Source of the DNA: a virus
Strand: one strand, 5' to 3'
DNA length: 64,000 bases
IMG/VR virus record: IMGVR_UViG_3300042340_000379
Coordinates: 143,856 to 207,855 of that record
Positions 1 through 8,647 of this stretch are shown here, in pieces. The notes beneath the pieces are model-generated. The model was not told the DNA's origin, made no database searches, and worked only from the letters and a program-made list of their open reading frames with translations. The position numbers and the translations under genes were made by a program. Each line of letters opens with the position of its first letter. Position 1 is the stretch's first letter.

Positions 1-107
1 GGTGAAGCGTTTATAAGTTGCGCGTCTGTTGCGCTCTCGATGGCAGTCTCGAGAGCAGCAAAAGTCGGGTTGTTATACGAAAAGCGATCGCCAAACGTAA
101 ACGTCAT
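1..107 (-). CDS. partial structural-block protein, N-terminus only
   Basis: The minus frame opens with ATG at 107-105 and stays open to the window edge (about 35 residues, beginning MTFTFGDRFSYNN). Its ATG overlaps the TGA of the upstream gene as TGATG, the arrangement used for translational coupling, so it belongs to the same minus-strand virion operon. Too little is visible to name a product; its position after capsid and decoration genes suggests a head-completion or head-tail joining role, which is inference. Confidence 0.6.
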   Translation of the reverse strand, partial: MTFTFGDRFSYNNPTFAALETAIESATDAQLINAS

Positions 108-565
108 CAGATTGCGCCATTCGCCTCAAGAATGCGATCGCACTCAGCAACAACAGACGCATAATTAGGAAAGCGAGTTTTCACTGCTTTGATTCTAGCT
201 AGATCAACCGGATTTGCTTCCTCAAGATCAAGGACATAAGCCTTAACCTTTGAGTGATGCGCATCTGATTCTAAAGGAAGAACTACTTCGTCTTCGCTAG
301 TTTCAGCTAGCTTAGCCGAGTCAACCTGAAGACCAACAACCAGTTTAGTGTCTTCAGTTGGTTCGGCCTTAACTTTTACAGGCTTTTGGTCAGTAACCAA
401 GTGAACATGAAAAGCGCCAGGGTAGTAAGAGATCAGCTTTTGGGCCACTTCATCTTCTACAGTCAGCACATCACCAGAGTAGACAGCTGAAAGCTCACCG
501 GGTTTCCATTGCCCCTCAGTGAGGGGGACATTTACGTTGCTAATAACAATCAGGGTGTGAGCCAT
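107..565 (-). CDS. hypothetical virion-block protein, 152 aa
   Basis: Acidic 152-residue protein of the head-gene operon. Its ATG overlaps the TAA of the preceding gene (TAATG) and its own TGA overlaps the next ATG (TGATG), so three genes in a row are stop-start coupled. The N-terminal 60 residues are beta-rich (VISNVNVPLTEGQWKPGE), followed by an acidic, Lys/Glu-rich linker and a helical C-terminus. No family was recognised. Location directly after capsid and decoration-like genes suggests a head or head-tail connector accessory protein. Confidence 0.65.
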   Translation of the reverse strand: MAHTLIVISNVNVPLTEGQWKPGELSAVYSGDVLTVEDEVAQKLISYYPGAFHVHLVTDQKPVKVKAEPTEDTKLVVGLQVDSAKLAETSEDEVVLPLESDAHHSKVKAYVLDLEEANPVDLARIKAVKTRFPNYASVVAECDRILEANGAI

Positions 566-1248
566 TAGATAACGATTTCAACCTCTTTAGCGTCTACAGT
601 TGCGGTGACAACATCACCAGTTGCAGCAGTAGTAGAAGTAACAACTGCAATTAGTAAAGAGCTGTCGTAACGAACGTAATGAGCAGCAGGGGCAGATAAG
701 AAAGGCGAAGAAACGTCTTTGCTATGCACCATTTTCTCAGGAGCAACACCCACGGTAGCCCCAACAATCTCGTTGTGGGGAAGATTCCCGTAATCAAGAG
801 TCGGGGGATCAAAGATGATATCGTGTTTAGCCCAGGCGCTGCCAGAATACTTGTAGAAATTAACGAGTTTGAAGTACTCGCCCATGTCTACAGCATGAAG
901 ACGCACGGGGCCAGTGCCTCCAGTAGGAGGAGCTGCGGCGTTAGAAGCAGGGGCAGAAGTTACAACTGGGTTGGCGCGAGTGGGAAGAACATAAATGGGA
1001 GTCACAACAGTTGCAGAACTGGGAACCGCTGCAACGGTAACAGAACTCGCGCCGATAGAATACTTCTTACCATCGAGCCGAACAACGCCAGCAGCATAAG
1101 GGATGGTTAGAACATCAGTGGTAGCGTTATAGGCTACAGTCCCAATGGTAAGGCCAGAAACGACCCCACCGTAAGGATAAACTCGCATCCCGCCGCGCAT
1201 TGCCTGCGGGAAGCGATCAAAGTCAAATTGTTGGCCGACAGATGGCAT
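565..1248 (-). CDS. putative head decoration or structural protein, 227 aa
   Basis: A 227-residue protein immediately downstream of the major capsid gene, where decoration or head-fibre proteins are usually encoded. It is rich in Ala, Val, Thr and small residues with a low-complexity Ala/Pro/Thr segment around residues 97-112, typical of exposed phage structural proteins. Two beta-rich halves flank that linker. It is translationally coupled to the next gene through TAATG. The structural role is inferred from position and composition; no named family was recognised. Confidence 0.6.
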   Translation of the reverse strand: MPSVGQQFDFDRFPQAMRGGMRVYPYGGVVSGLTIGTVAYNATTDVLTIPYAAGVVRLDGKKYSIGASSVTVAAVPSSATVVTPIYVLPTRANPVVTSAPASNAAAPPTGGTGPVRLHAVDMGEYFKLVNFYKYSGSAWAKHDIIFDPPTLDYGNLPHNEIVGATVGVAPEKMVHSKDVSSPFLSAPAAHYVRYDSSLLIAVVTSTTAATGDVVTATVDAKEVEIVI

Positions 1249-1294
1249 GGATTACTCCTAAAAAGCAGATTGGCGAGATGGTGAACAAAAAGAT

Positions 1295-2623
1295 CTAGAA
1301 AGTACCGAAGCTTTCCATCGAACCCAGAATGAGGGTATCGTTGATCTCAGTAGCTTCACACACAGTGAGGATAGCAATCCACTCTGGGTATTTAGCAAAG
1401 GGAAGGAAAGAGTCACCCATCTGCATAGTCCGTCCGGGAGGAGAAGGAGGCTGCTGGTCAGGGCCAGTTCGCATCCACAGACCAGGAGAAGCATCAGGAG
1501 ATTCACCCACACAGTGGTGAGTAAGACCGAGAGTTTCCTGGGCATCTTGGTAATGGCGGGGTGCCATCAGAGCAACCTTATTCGGGGGCCAGTAGTTGGT
1601 GACAGTGTTGGTCTGAGGATGGCGGAAGAGACCGTCAAGAATACGGATTTTTACACCAGCAATAGCTTCAATGTCCCCACCTGGGCCGTAGCTAATAAAC
1701 TGAGGACTGGTGACAGCACCCACTCCAGTCGCAGTAATGCTGCGACCACCAGGCTGACCATCTGCGCGAGCATAATCACCAAAGAGACCCAGTTGACCTG
1801 AGTAAGCTTTCACAAACTCGTTTTCTTGAATCACAGTATAGAGTTCGCTAGAGATAACCATCTCAGTGAACTTATTCTTGTTGGTCTTCCAAAGGAAGTG
1901 CTTAATAAGGCGCAGAGTGCGAACAAGATCAGCTTGCGGGTGAGTCCAAGGGACGCCAGCGCGACCATTGGCATCAGTAAAGAGAAGAGCCTCAGTCCGA
2001 CCTTTATCGTTAGTCAACGCGGTAGCTGCGGTATAAGCAGTACCAGTAATAGTTGCGTTAGCTGCTACAGTAGCGTTAAAGCCTTTGTAGTGGAAAAGGT
2101 TGTGAACAGGAATGTGGGTCGAAACGTTGATCGACTGGTTGGTGCGGGGGTCAGTATAATTAATCCCACCCAGCAGAACTTGAGCCCGGAAAAAGTCCAT
2201 CGTCCGCTTGTGACGATTGATCATTTTCCGCACACGATCAGCGATGATTTGTTGAGGGTTGTACTGATCGTTGTAGGTACCAGCTTTGCGCAGCTGGTTG
2301 ATCAGGCCTTGGTCAAGAAAGTCATCTTCACGAACAACAGCGGGAGAAACTTCGCGCCGACGAATGCGCTCATTCTCAGCGAAGTTACCAGCAGGAACGC
2401 CAAAGCGAACAATGGGCATAATGCCTAAACCTTCAACAACCTGTTCGATTGTGATGGTACGCTCAGGAATATTCTGAGAAGGGAAAACATCGTCTAAAGA
2501 GCCGATTTCAATCTGCTCGTAAGAACGGGCCAGCATAGTCAGGTTCAAGGAACCTAGCGCTGTAACGTCACCGATGTATTCGTAATTTGTTGAGGAGGGG
2601 GTTAACTCGGGATGCGTAGACAT
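1295..2623 (-). CDS. major capsid protein, gpE-like (HK97 fold)
   Basis: A 442-residue protein with the look of the phage capsid E family: an N-terminal segment with ERTITIEQ followed by MPIVRFGVPAG, then a run of Arg/Glu and a DDFL motif near residue 100, which is the order seen in lambda gpE-type shells. It follows the protease/scaffold gene as expected for capsid assembly. The ATG at 2623 has an AAGGA sequence about 13 bases upstream. The C-terminus has hydrophobic strands ending in a short aromatic tail. The family call rests on recalled sequence pattern, not on a search. Confidence 0.8.
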   Translation of the reverse strand: MSTHPELTPSSTNYEYIGDVTALGSLNLTMLARSYEQIEIGSLDDVFPSQNIPERTITIEQVVEGLGIMPIVRFGVPAGNFAENERIRRREVSPAVVREDDFLDQGLINQLRKAGTYNDQYNPQQIIADRVRKMINRHKRTMDFFRAQVLLGGINYTDPRTNQSINVSTHIPVHNLFHYKGFNATVAANATITGTAYTAATALTNDKGRTEALLFTDANGRAGVPWTHPQADLVRTLRLIKHFLWKTNKNKFTEMVISSELYTVIQENEFVKAYSGQLGLFGDYARADGQPGGRSITATGVGAVTSPQFISYGPGGDIEAIAGVKIRILDGLFRHPQTNTVTNYWPPNKVALMAPRHYQDAQETLGLTHHCVGESPDASPGLWMRTGPDQQPPSPPGRTMQMGDSFLPFAKYPEWIAILTVCEATEINDTLILGSMESFGTF

Positions 2624-2639
2624 TTATCAGTCAGGTTCC

Positions 2640-3905
2640 TTAATAGAGTTGAGCGGAACGCTGACGCTGTTCGCTCAATTGGTTATGCTTTTGGATAATG
2701 TGAGCGTAAGGATTTTCATCCGAAACATTAGAGCCTTCAGCGTTCTGGTCAGAAGTATCATCTGATTGAGAACCTTGCTGCTTAGTCAAAAGCTGGGCAT
2801 TTTGAGCGCTCATTTCAGATAAAGCGGTAAACACAGCCTCTTCTTGTTCAGAAGGAAGACCAGCTGTAATAACAGCCTTAAAAGAATCTTTAACAGGCTG
2901 GCTTAAATTAAGCTTTTCAATTTTGTCGAGCTTAGAAGCAAGTTCTTGGCGAGCAAGTTTTTGATTTGCTTCATCGGCTGAAGCTTTTGCTTTCTCAGTC
3001 TCAAGCCGCTGGGTCTCAACCTGCTGGGCAAGAGTAATTAGCTGAGAAGCCAGTTGAGAAGGATCAGCAAAACTTTCGGAAGCAGGGGCCGCAGGTTGAT
3101 TTACAACAGCGGGTGCTTCGATAGTTTCAGGCTGAGCCGAGGTGGCTTGAGTTGTAATCATAGAACCTGGTGATTTATCAGTCTGGGTTAAGCTAAACAC
3201 AAATGTATTTGCCAAGTCTGCGCAACTTGAGTAAACTTCTGTCAGAGCAACGTTTCGAGGCATCCGGGTTAAGAAAGGGCGGTTGGTTAACGCGCAGCCA
3301 ACCAACAGAGTCCCAAGGGATTCTCCGTTTTCTTTAGAAACAGCATTCCGAATAATTTCAGCCGAGGAATACCTAAAGTAGTCTTCAGCAACTTGGTAAT
3401 AAGCATCAGGCTTAGCATCAAATTCTCCAAAGAGAGTATCGCCAAGTTGATACAAACGATCCAAGAAAGCAACAGCAGGAGCACCTTCCATAGTGTCCCG
3501 ATTAATCGGGTGGCCATAGAATAAAGGAGGCTCATACCCAGTTACATTCGCGTTGAAGTTGCGCATCATATCCGCAAAGTCTTCAGTAGTAAATGAGATC
3601 GGCCCATACTCTGGGTGTTCCCAAGTGCCAAGAACAGCGATAGGAACTCGGAGTCTAAAACCCTGGCTTAAAAGAGGGCCGTATTGAAGACCAAACTCAT
3701 CAGAGAGTTGGATAGTTACGGTTGCATCCCTGTTCTCGGACAGAGTTTCTGAAGTGGGTTCGTCTTCCGATAGTTCTTCAAGTACCTCTGAGCTTTTAAC
3801 ATTAGGCGCATCTGCCTGATTGGAGTTGTCTTCGGTAGGCTCAGAGAAGAGTTCATCAAGGTCATCGTCTAGAAGGGCAGCAATTTGGGTGGGAGTTAAA
3901 GACAT
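2640..3905 (-). CDS. capsid maturation protease fused to scaffold, Mu I-like
   Basis: Residues about 55-215 resemble the Mu gpI protease family: a GHP signature (FYGHPINRD), then an LGDTLFGEFDAKPDAY segment, a YFRYSSAEII stretch and the alternating GTLLVGCALTNRPFL that precedes the end of the protease domain. The last 200 residues are Gln/Glu/Ala-rich and predicted coiled coil (QTIETQRLETEKAKAS-like), as in a scaffolding domain that shares the protease reading frame. The first 50 residues are acidic. Gene order portal, protease/scaffold, capsid is the classical one, although here an unrelated island separates portal from protease. Confidence 0.75.
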   Translation of the reverse strand: MSLTPTQIAALLDDDLDELFSEPTEDNSNQADAPNVKSSEVLEELSEDEPTSETLSENRDATVTIQLSDEFGLQYGPLLSQGFRLRVPIAVLGTWEHPEYGPISFTTEDFADMMRNFNANVTGYEPPLFYGHPINRDTMEGAPAVAFLDRLYQLGDTLFGEFDAKPDAYYQVAEDYFRYSSAEIIRNAVSKENGESLGTLLVGCALTNRPFLTRMPRNVALTEVYSSCADLANTFVFSLTQTDKSPGSMITTQATSAQPETIEAPAVVNQPAAPASESFADPSQLASQLITLAQQVETQRLETEKAKASADEANQKLARQELASKLDKIEKLNLSQPVKDSFKAVITAGLPSEQEEAVFTALSEMSAQNAQLLTKQQGSQSDDTSDQNAEGSNVSDENPYAHIIQKHNQLSEQRQRSAQLY

Positions 3906-3920
3906 TTTGTATAATACAAA

Positions 3921-4748
3921 TTAAACAGCAGATTTTTTCTTGCGGTACTGAGTCATTTTTTCTTTGGCGGCATAAGCAAAGGCCTCGCTAAGCTCTGAGT
4001 CAGTAGAAAATGCGCCTTCAAGTGAGCCTGTCTTTTCTTTAAAAGCTTTCTTGTATAAAACGACGGCATAGACTTCTTGATCCTCGGGTGAAAGGTCAGG
4101 TCTAGAGTTAGCTTTTTCAGTTGCCTCAGCAAAAAGCTTTGCGTCAGAGGCCATTACGACTGGCTCTTGAGCCTTAGATTCTACCTGTTGAACTTTTGCC
4201 TCAACGGGCTTAGCTTGCTGAGGCTGACTAAAAACTTGGTGTGAAGCGCAAATATAGTTCGAGAGAACTAAAACCCCATAACTTTGGCAAGTAAGTTGGT
4301 TTAAGCTAGAGTCTAGAGTGGAAGCTTTACAAGTAGCGCAGGAGGGCGCTTGAGAAAATTCAGGAATAACGGCAGATGCATCAGCGTGGATCTTTCGGGA
4401 CATCGCTGCTGGATCTGAGAGTCTTGACAATGCTTGAGCCAAAATCTGAGACATAGATTCGCTATGATTAGATTCTGGCTGTGTAAATACAGAAGGATGG
4501 GGCTCGGTTAAAGTAGTGTAATCAGTACTGCGTGCAACAATCTCATGAGGTTGTGCAGCAAGAGTTACAGGGCCAGGCGGCTCAGCAACCACAGGCTGAG
4601 CAGGCTGTGTCGCGGCAGACGGCTCTACAGGTTCAGAACTTGATTCAGATAAAACTTGCTCAGATGGCAGTGGGTCAACACCATTTTCTCTGCGATGTTG
4701 ATTTACTGATTGAGCGAACAAGTTGTTAATAAGTTGAGTTTCCTGCAC
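3921..4748 (-). CDS. Pro/Gln-rich hypothetical protein of the head operon, 275 aa
   Basis: A 275-residue low-complexity protein read from a GTG at 4748, 15 bases upstream of the protease gene. The N-terminal 110 residues are rich in Pro, Gln, Ser and Glu; the middle carries several cysteines including a CATC pair near residue 138, which could bind metal; the last 70 residues are helical and charged and end in a basic RKKKSAV tail. Nothing familiar was recognised. It is the first minus-strand gene after the plus-strand island, so it may have lost its original upstream neighbour. Confidence 0.6.
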   Translation of the reverse strand: MQETQLINNLFAQSVNQHRRENGVDPLPSEQVLSESSSEPVEPSAATQPAQPVVAEPPGPVTLAAQPHEIVARSTDYTTLTEPHPSVFTQPESNHSESMSQILAQALSRLSDPAAMSRKIHADASAVIPEFSQAPSCATCKASTLDSSLNQLTCQSYGVLVLSNYICASHQVFSQPQQAKPVEAKVQQVESKAQEPVVMASDAKLFAEATEKANSRPDLSPEDQEVYAVVLYKKAFKEKTGSLEGAFSTDSELSEAFAYAAKEKMTQYRKKKSAV

Positions 4749-4828
4749 GTAAAGCGCCCATAACTATGAGCTCAGAGTAAACGCTCAGCATAAATTTACG
4801 GTGTTCAATCTAAAGGTATTAATATAAA

Positions 4829-5443
4829 ATGATGCCATCGTTTTCAAACCTACTGGCAAATAGGTGTCTCGTTTGGAACTTAAGTGGCCGGTTGGGTGGT
4901 CTTCCTAAAGAGAGAATTCCAATTCCAAGCTTGAGAGCTAGATTAGAAGTATCCGACAAGATTTTGAATCAAAAAGGAAACTCCTATGCTAGCCCTAACA
5001 TATGTCAAGCCATCCTCCAAATTGAGGCAGACTTTGAGAGCCTTATCACAAGTTCTCAAATCGAGAACGGCAAGCTAACCTGTTGGCTAGAAGATGAGTT
5101 CAGAAATTCTACTCAGCAGAGCTTCGACGTTTCTGACTGGATAGATGGAAGCCGGTTTGGTAAATCAGGAGAGGCTATTAGCTATCAAAAGTTAATAGCC
5201 GCGCAGATGATTCGACATGGGTACTCAATCCATGAAGAAATTGGGATTGGGTTTACTGTGCTCGACTTTGCGGGCCAGTCAGCGTCTACCAATTTGAGCC
5301 GCTGCAACTGCTCTAGCAAGCAATCGCCCTGTGAGCATATGCTGCTTGCTAAAGAGTACGCCGCGCCTGGAAATCGAAAACTGTTAAAGGAGATTATTGG
5401 TTTTGAATACGTCCCAGCTAATAGTGGTCGCTCCATTAACTAA
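4829..5443 (+). CDS. SWIM-type zinc-finger protein, 204 aa
   Basis: The C-terminal part has Cys159, Cys161, Cys168 and His170 in the CxCx(n)CxH spacing of the SWIM domain, a zinc-binding module that contacts nucleic acids or protein partners. The rest matches no enzyme I recognise. It is divergent from the capsid operon: the two starts (4748 minus, 4829 plus) are separated by 80 bases that must contain both promoters. It opens the plus-strand accessory island. A GATCGCATC/GGTGCGATCGC inverted repeat lies 3-prime of it. Confidence 0.7.
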   Translation: MMPSFSNLLANRCLVWNLSGRLGGLPKERIPIPSLRARLEVSDKILNQKGNSYASPNICQAILQIEADFESLITSSQIENGKLTCWLEDEFRNSTQQSFDVSDWIDGSRFGKSGEAISYQKLIAAQMIRHGYSIHEEIGIGFTVLDFAGQSASTNLSRCNCSSKQSPCEHMLLAKEYAAPGNRKLLKEIIGFEYVPANSGRSIN

Positions 5444-5551
5444 AGAGACTCTCTCCCTTCGGCAGCTGCGAAGAAGGGAAGCTCCTATAGTCGATCGCAT
5501 CTATATCTCTGTAGGTGCGATCGCAACACACAAACATTTGGAGGCGGCAAA

Positions 5552-5875
5552 ATGATTGAAGTAGGACAAGAATTATTCGTAACAGGTGGGAGGTACAATA
5601 GTGTTGGCTGAAAACGAGTCGAAAAGATCGGGAAAGTATATTTTACTTTTGAGGGCGATCGCGGGCGTTTTTATATAAGCAACCTTCGAGAGGATATCAA
5701 AACCAACTATCCCAGGCAATGTTATCTGACTGATAAGGAACACTTTGAAAGACTTGAGCTTGAGAGACTAACATCGGCTATCAAGGATCGAGTCAGGTAT
5801 CCTATTAATTTAGGGCAGGCGCAGGCGATCGTAGCTATTCTTGGTCTTACGTCATTGTCTAGTCATGATCAATAA
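5552..5875 (+). pseudogene. small gene interrupted by an in-frame UGA
   Basis: A 107-codon frame starts at ATG 5552 and stops at TAA 5873-5875 but has a TGA at codon 20 (5609-5611). Downstream of it the frame continues with good coding character (KRVEKIGKVYFTFEG, then FYISNLREDIKTNYPRQ). The residue before the TGA is Gly and the next Lys-Arg; a Trp (TGG to TGA) would fit the aromatic-rich context. A SD-like GGAGG lies 8 bases before the ATG. It is either a fresh nonsense mutation, a sequencing error or a read-through site. Function unknown. Confidence 0.55.
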
Positions 5876-6030
5876 GCGTATCCACAGCTATGCACCGCCT
5901 TCTATCATCGGATGGATTGGCGACTACCATCGATCGCGCAATCGTCCCAAAGCCCATCTAGGGGGCAGGCGATGTTCACATACTTCATCTCGTATCTTTG
6001 GGCTAACAGTTGGTGTAACTGAAAGCATTC

Positions 6031-6132
6031 ATGACACTTGATAGCATCACCTATGAAGAAAATCAAGAAATATTTATTGAAGGATTGATGGAATGTGTCT
6101 ATGTGCTAGCTGAAGTGCGAGGACTGTTGTAG
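6031..6132 (+). CDS. possible 33-aa ORF in the island
   Basis: ATG at 6031 opens 33 acidic codons (MTLDSITYEENQEIFIEG) ending 12 bases before the next gene. No convincing ribosome site. The 155 bases before it (5876-6030) hold only even shorter frames. Weak candidate, listed because it fills an otherwise empty gap. Confidence 0.25.
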   Translation: MTLDSITYEENQEIFIEGLMECVYVLAEVRGLL

Positions 6133-6144
6133 GAATTTTCTATT

Positions 6145-6543
6145 ATGAACACTCAAGAATTGCAGGAAGCTTACTATGAGCTTCCCTATCACACTCGGCA
6201 TAAATACGTTCGTATACTCCGATTAATTGATAAGGGCGTCGATACACTAAACGAAATATGCGCTGAGTTAAACGAGAAACCTCAATCCTTAGACCAGAAG
6301 TTAAAACGCCTCAAGGAACTAGGAATAATTGAAAGAGACCGAAAAACACCAAGAGGTATGCTGGAATATCAATATCGATGGGCCGATGGTATAGAGAAAG
6401 ATGATCTGTTTCAACTTATGAAAGAAACTATAACTTCAGATGGTAAACTACTAGAAAAACTATCTGACTTCAATCCTGCCTGGTCTAATAAGGCGGCTAT
6501 AAAATGGTTTGATTGCTTCATTGAGCTTGCGGATAAAATATAG
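6145..6543 (+). CDS. winged-helix DNA-binding protein, 132 aa
   Basis: Residues 15-75 have a winged-helix pattern: helix RHKYVRILRLIDKG, helix LNEICAELNE, recognition helix SLDQKLKRLKELGIIERD and a wing (TPRGMLEYQYRW). It is likely a transcriptional regulator of the accessory island or of its neighbours. The C-terminal 50 residues form a separate helical segment with several Trp. The next gene starts 6 bases after its stop, so the two are likely co-transcribed. Regulator assignment is from the pattern only; target unknown. Confidence 0.6.
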   Translation: MNTQELQEAYYELPYHTRHKYVRILRLIDKGVDTLNEICAELNEKPQSLDQKLKRLKELGIIERDRKTPRGMLEYQYRWADGIEKDDLFQLMKETITSDGKLLEKLSDFNPAWSNKAAIKWFDCFIELADKI

Positions 6544-6549
6544 AAAACC

Positions 6550-7332
6550 ATGAGTTATCAACCTCGCCTTTCAGACAAAAAACTTTCCGACGCTTTAGAG
6601 AAAGCTAGCGAGCTTATCCCTGAATTCAAAGACATACAAGAGAGAGACTCTCGCTCCCTTCCTCTTCTACTCGCTACTGTGTTTGATTCTCTAGCCTACG
6701 GAGAATTAGACTTAGACTTTAATGTACTGAGGTGGGCAATTGAAGCTTATGCTGGCATTAGGCTAATTCGGTGTGTAGATCCTCTTTTGAAGATCCACGC
6801 CCAATTAGTGAAGAAGGGTTATAGCTATGAAAAACCTATTCAGTATGCTGCGGGCGATCGATATGTAGGTTATGTTAAAGACCCGTTAGAAGACTGGTCT
6901 GTTCTATCTTTTAGCAGCCAACACCCTGGATTTATCGTTCTTGTTCGTCAGGGCAGAAAAGAAATTAGAGATGAATGTGCAAAGTGGGAGAAAGCTGGAG
7001 AAGACATTCGACTTCACAAAGCTGATCTTCTTACCCGCGAGATTCATATTCGCCTGGCTGACAAAGAAGACGGTTCTCTATACAAAGTTTTGTCTCATGG
7101 TAAGAACTGCTTTCTAGTTGATGGGCCTAATTCAAGCCCTTTCTTTCGGTATGGAAGTTTTAACGACATTGGATTTATAGCTAGTGCAAAAGAGGACAGC
7201 TTCAACTTGTTTCAGGCTGAGGGCGCGATGGTGCATTGGAAGAATATGAATTGCGCTATGTATGATATGGCTTTCCTGATTGAAATCTTTGAGGAAGTTC
7301 TTGCTAAAGAAGAAGAAGAGGTGGACTCTTGA
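6550..7332 (+). CDS. hypothetical protein, 260 aa
   Basis: A 260-residue alpha/beta protein with no motif I recognise. The first 90 residues are helical (SDKKLSDALEKASELIPEF), the remainder alternates strands and helices and the last 15 residues are strongly acidic. It sits between a winged-helix gene (6 bases upstream) and an overlapping downstream gene, forming a four or five gene unit. The arrangement of several mid-sized unknown proteins behind a small regulator resembles moron or defence-type cassettes in phages, but no defence domain is visible. Confidence 0.65.
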   Translation: MSYQPRLSDKKLSDALEKASELIPEFKDIQERDSRSLPLLLATVFDSLAYGELDLDFNVLRWAIEAYAGIRLIRCVDPLLKIHAQLVKKGYSYEKPIQYAAGDRYVGYVKDPLEDWSVLSFSSQHPGFIVLVRQGRKEIRDECAKWEKAGEDIRLHKADLLTREIHIRLADKEDGSLYKVLSHGKNCFLVDGPNSSPFFRYGSFNDIGFIASAKEDSFNLFQAEGAMVHWKNMNCAMYDMAFLIEIFEEVLAKEEEEVDS

Positions 7333-7913
7333 AAACCGAATACTACTCTATCCGTAGTCAAACAGGCGAACTACTCTACATCCACTCTAGCAGCAATGGC
7401 AATGCTGATTGTTGTGGCGATCGCACCTACAATCTAGACTATGTGGGTGACACGGTATATAAAGCTGAGGACTACACTACCGCCCTCTATGCCAGCCACC
7501 ATTCAACTGAGTGGTATAACAGCACAGAAGACAGACCTAAGTGGTATACACCCAAGATTGGTCAAGATGTTCTAACTGTAGTCAAGGTTGTAGAGACCAT
7601 CGAGATTGAAGACCTGGAACCTCAATATGATCTAGCTCCTTCTTATTCTGATGACTTAGCTTTTGTACTGAACTATAGTGCTGTTTTTGATATCGAGCAC
7701 ACTAAGGATCGTAATAAGACCGTATTCTTCATGAAAGGCAGAAAAGCCAAGTCAATAGATTTTCACCCTGGGAGATGTGTTTTTCGGAACCTTCATCTTG
7801 AGGGCATCACCAGTCACCCTGAATTTCCCTTAAATAAAAGAGCTGACAAGTTCTTCCAGGAAAATCCCAATGCTTTTATTTTTGTAACTGAACCTATAGG
7901 AAAGCTAACATGA
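7329..7913 (+). CDS. hypothetical protein with TTG start, 194 aa
   Basis: The start is a TTG at 7329 that overlaps the TGA of the previous gene (TTGA); a strong GAGGTGG at 7318-7324 supports it over any later ATG. The protein is beta-rich in its first 100 residues with many Tyr, Trp and Asp (HSSNGNADCCGDRTYNLDY) and has no recognised domain. It overlaps the next gene by 4 bases, so translation of the series is coupled. Confidence 0.65.
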   Translation: MKTEYYSIRSQTGELLYIHSSSNGNADCCGDRTYNLDYVGDTVYKAEDYTTALYASHHSTEWYNSTEDRPKWYTPKIGQDVLTVVKVVETIEIEDLEPQYDLAPSYSDDLAFVLNYSAVFDIEHTKDRNKTVFFMKGRKAKSIDFHPGRCVFRNLHLEGITSHPEFPLNKRADKFFQENPNAFIFVTEPIGKLT

Positions 7914-8238
7914 TCAATGACGCAATTCAACCATTTTTAGATGCTGGGTTTAAGAAATTTCCTAAAAATGACTTTCAAGAATACGCTGAATTTGGATTAC
8001 AAAAACGAATTGAAGATGAAAAAGGAACCAAATATTTTGTAACTTTATACGTGTACGATTTCTCAAAAATTCCGAATTACCCAAATCCTAAAAAATTGAC
8101 TTCCATTTAGATTTTCGAATTGAGTCTGAATTGCTTGACAAAGGCGTTGAAATTGACGTGGCTATCATATCTCCTAAAGACGCGCTACAGACAGCAGAGA
8201 CACTTTGGATGGCCTTGAAAGGTAAATACTATGAGTAA
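7910..8238 (+). pseudogene. small gene with a frameshift in an A6 run
   Basis: The ATG at 7910 overlaps the previous stop. Frame one ends at a TAG at 8108 after 66 codons, but the other frame continues from the A6 run at 8090-8095 to TAA at 8236-8238 with sensible sequence (DFHLDFRIESELLDKGVE). Adding one A to the run gives one continuous protein of about 109 residues that overlaps the next gene in the same way as its neighbours do. Hence a one-base deletion, a sequencing error or polymerase slippage. Product unknown. Confidence 0.6.
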
Positions 8239-8632
8239 GTTTACTATTCTAGTAAAGCATCCACCAGGAATTCAAACGCAATTTAGTAATTGTGACATTG
8301 AATACACCATCTCATTCTCTACTATTCATAAGTTTGAGACAGATGAAGCTCAAATCCTTAAAGCTTTTCAAGATGCTGTAGAAAGCTGGGTGACTTCTAC
8401 AATTGAAGGTAAAGAGCGTTATCTAGTGGCAGGGCGGTATATTGATATCGAGCAACTTCTTCGCTCGTTAGATAAACCGTCACTTCATAAGTGCTTAGCA
8501 AAACATGGGATATTAGATTTCAAAATAGCTGAACCACCTATGACGTTTGATTGTTGGAACTCTCAGACTAACCTAACGCCCCATGATTTAGACGTTGAGG
8601 ATATAGGAGAATGGTCAGACGACTGGCCTTAG
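8231..8632 (+). CDS. hypothetical protein, 133 aa
   Basis: Last gene of the accessory island. Its ATG at 8231 overlaps the stop of the repaired upstream frame at 8236, supporting the idea that the upstream frameshifted gene is or was real. An acidic 133-residue alpha/beta protein of unknown function, ending 15 bases before the end of the convergent portal gene. Its C-terminus is Trp/Asp-rich. Confidence 0.6.
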   Translation: MSKFTILVKHPPGIQTQFSNCDIEYTISFSTIHKFETDEAQILKAFQDAVESWVTSTIEGKERYLVAGRYIDIEQLLRSLDKPSLHKCLAKHGILDFKIAEPPMTFDCWNSQTNLTPHDLDVEDIGEWSDDWP

Positions 8633-8647
8633 TAAAAGCAAGGAGGC

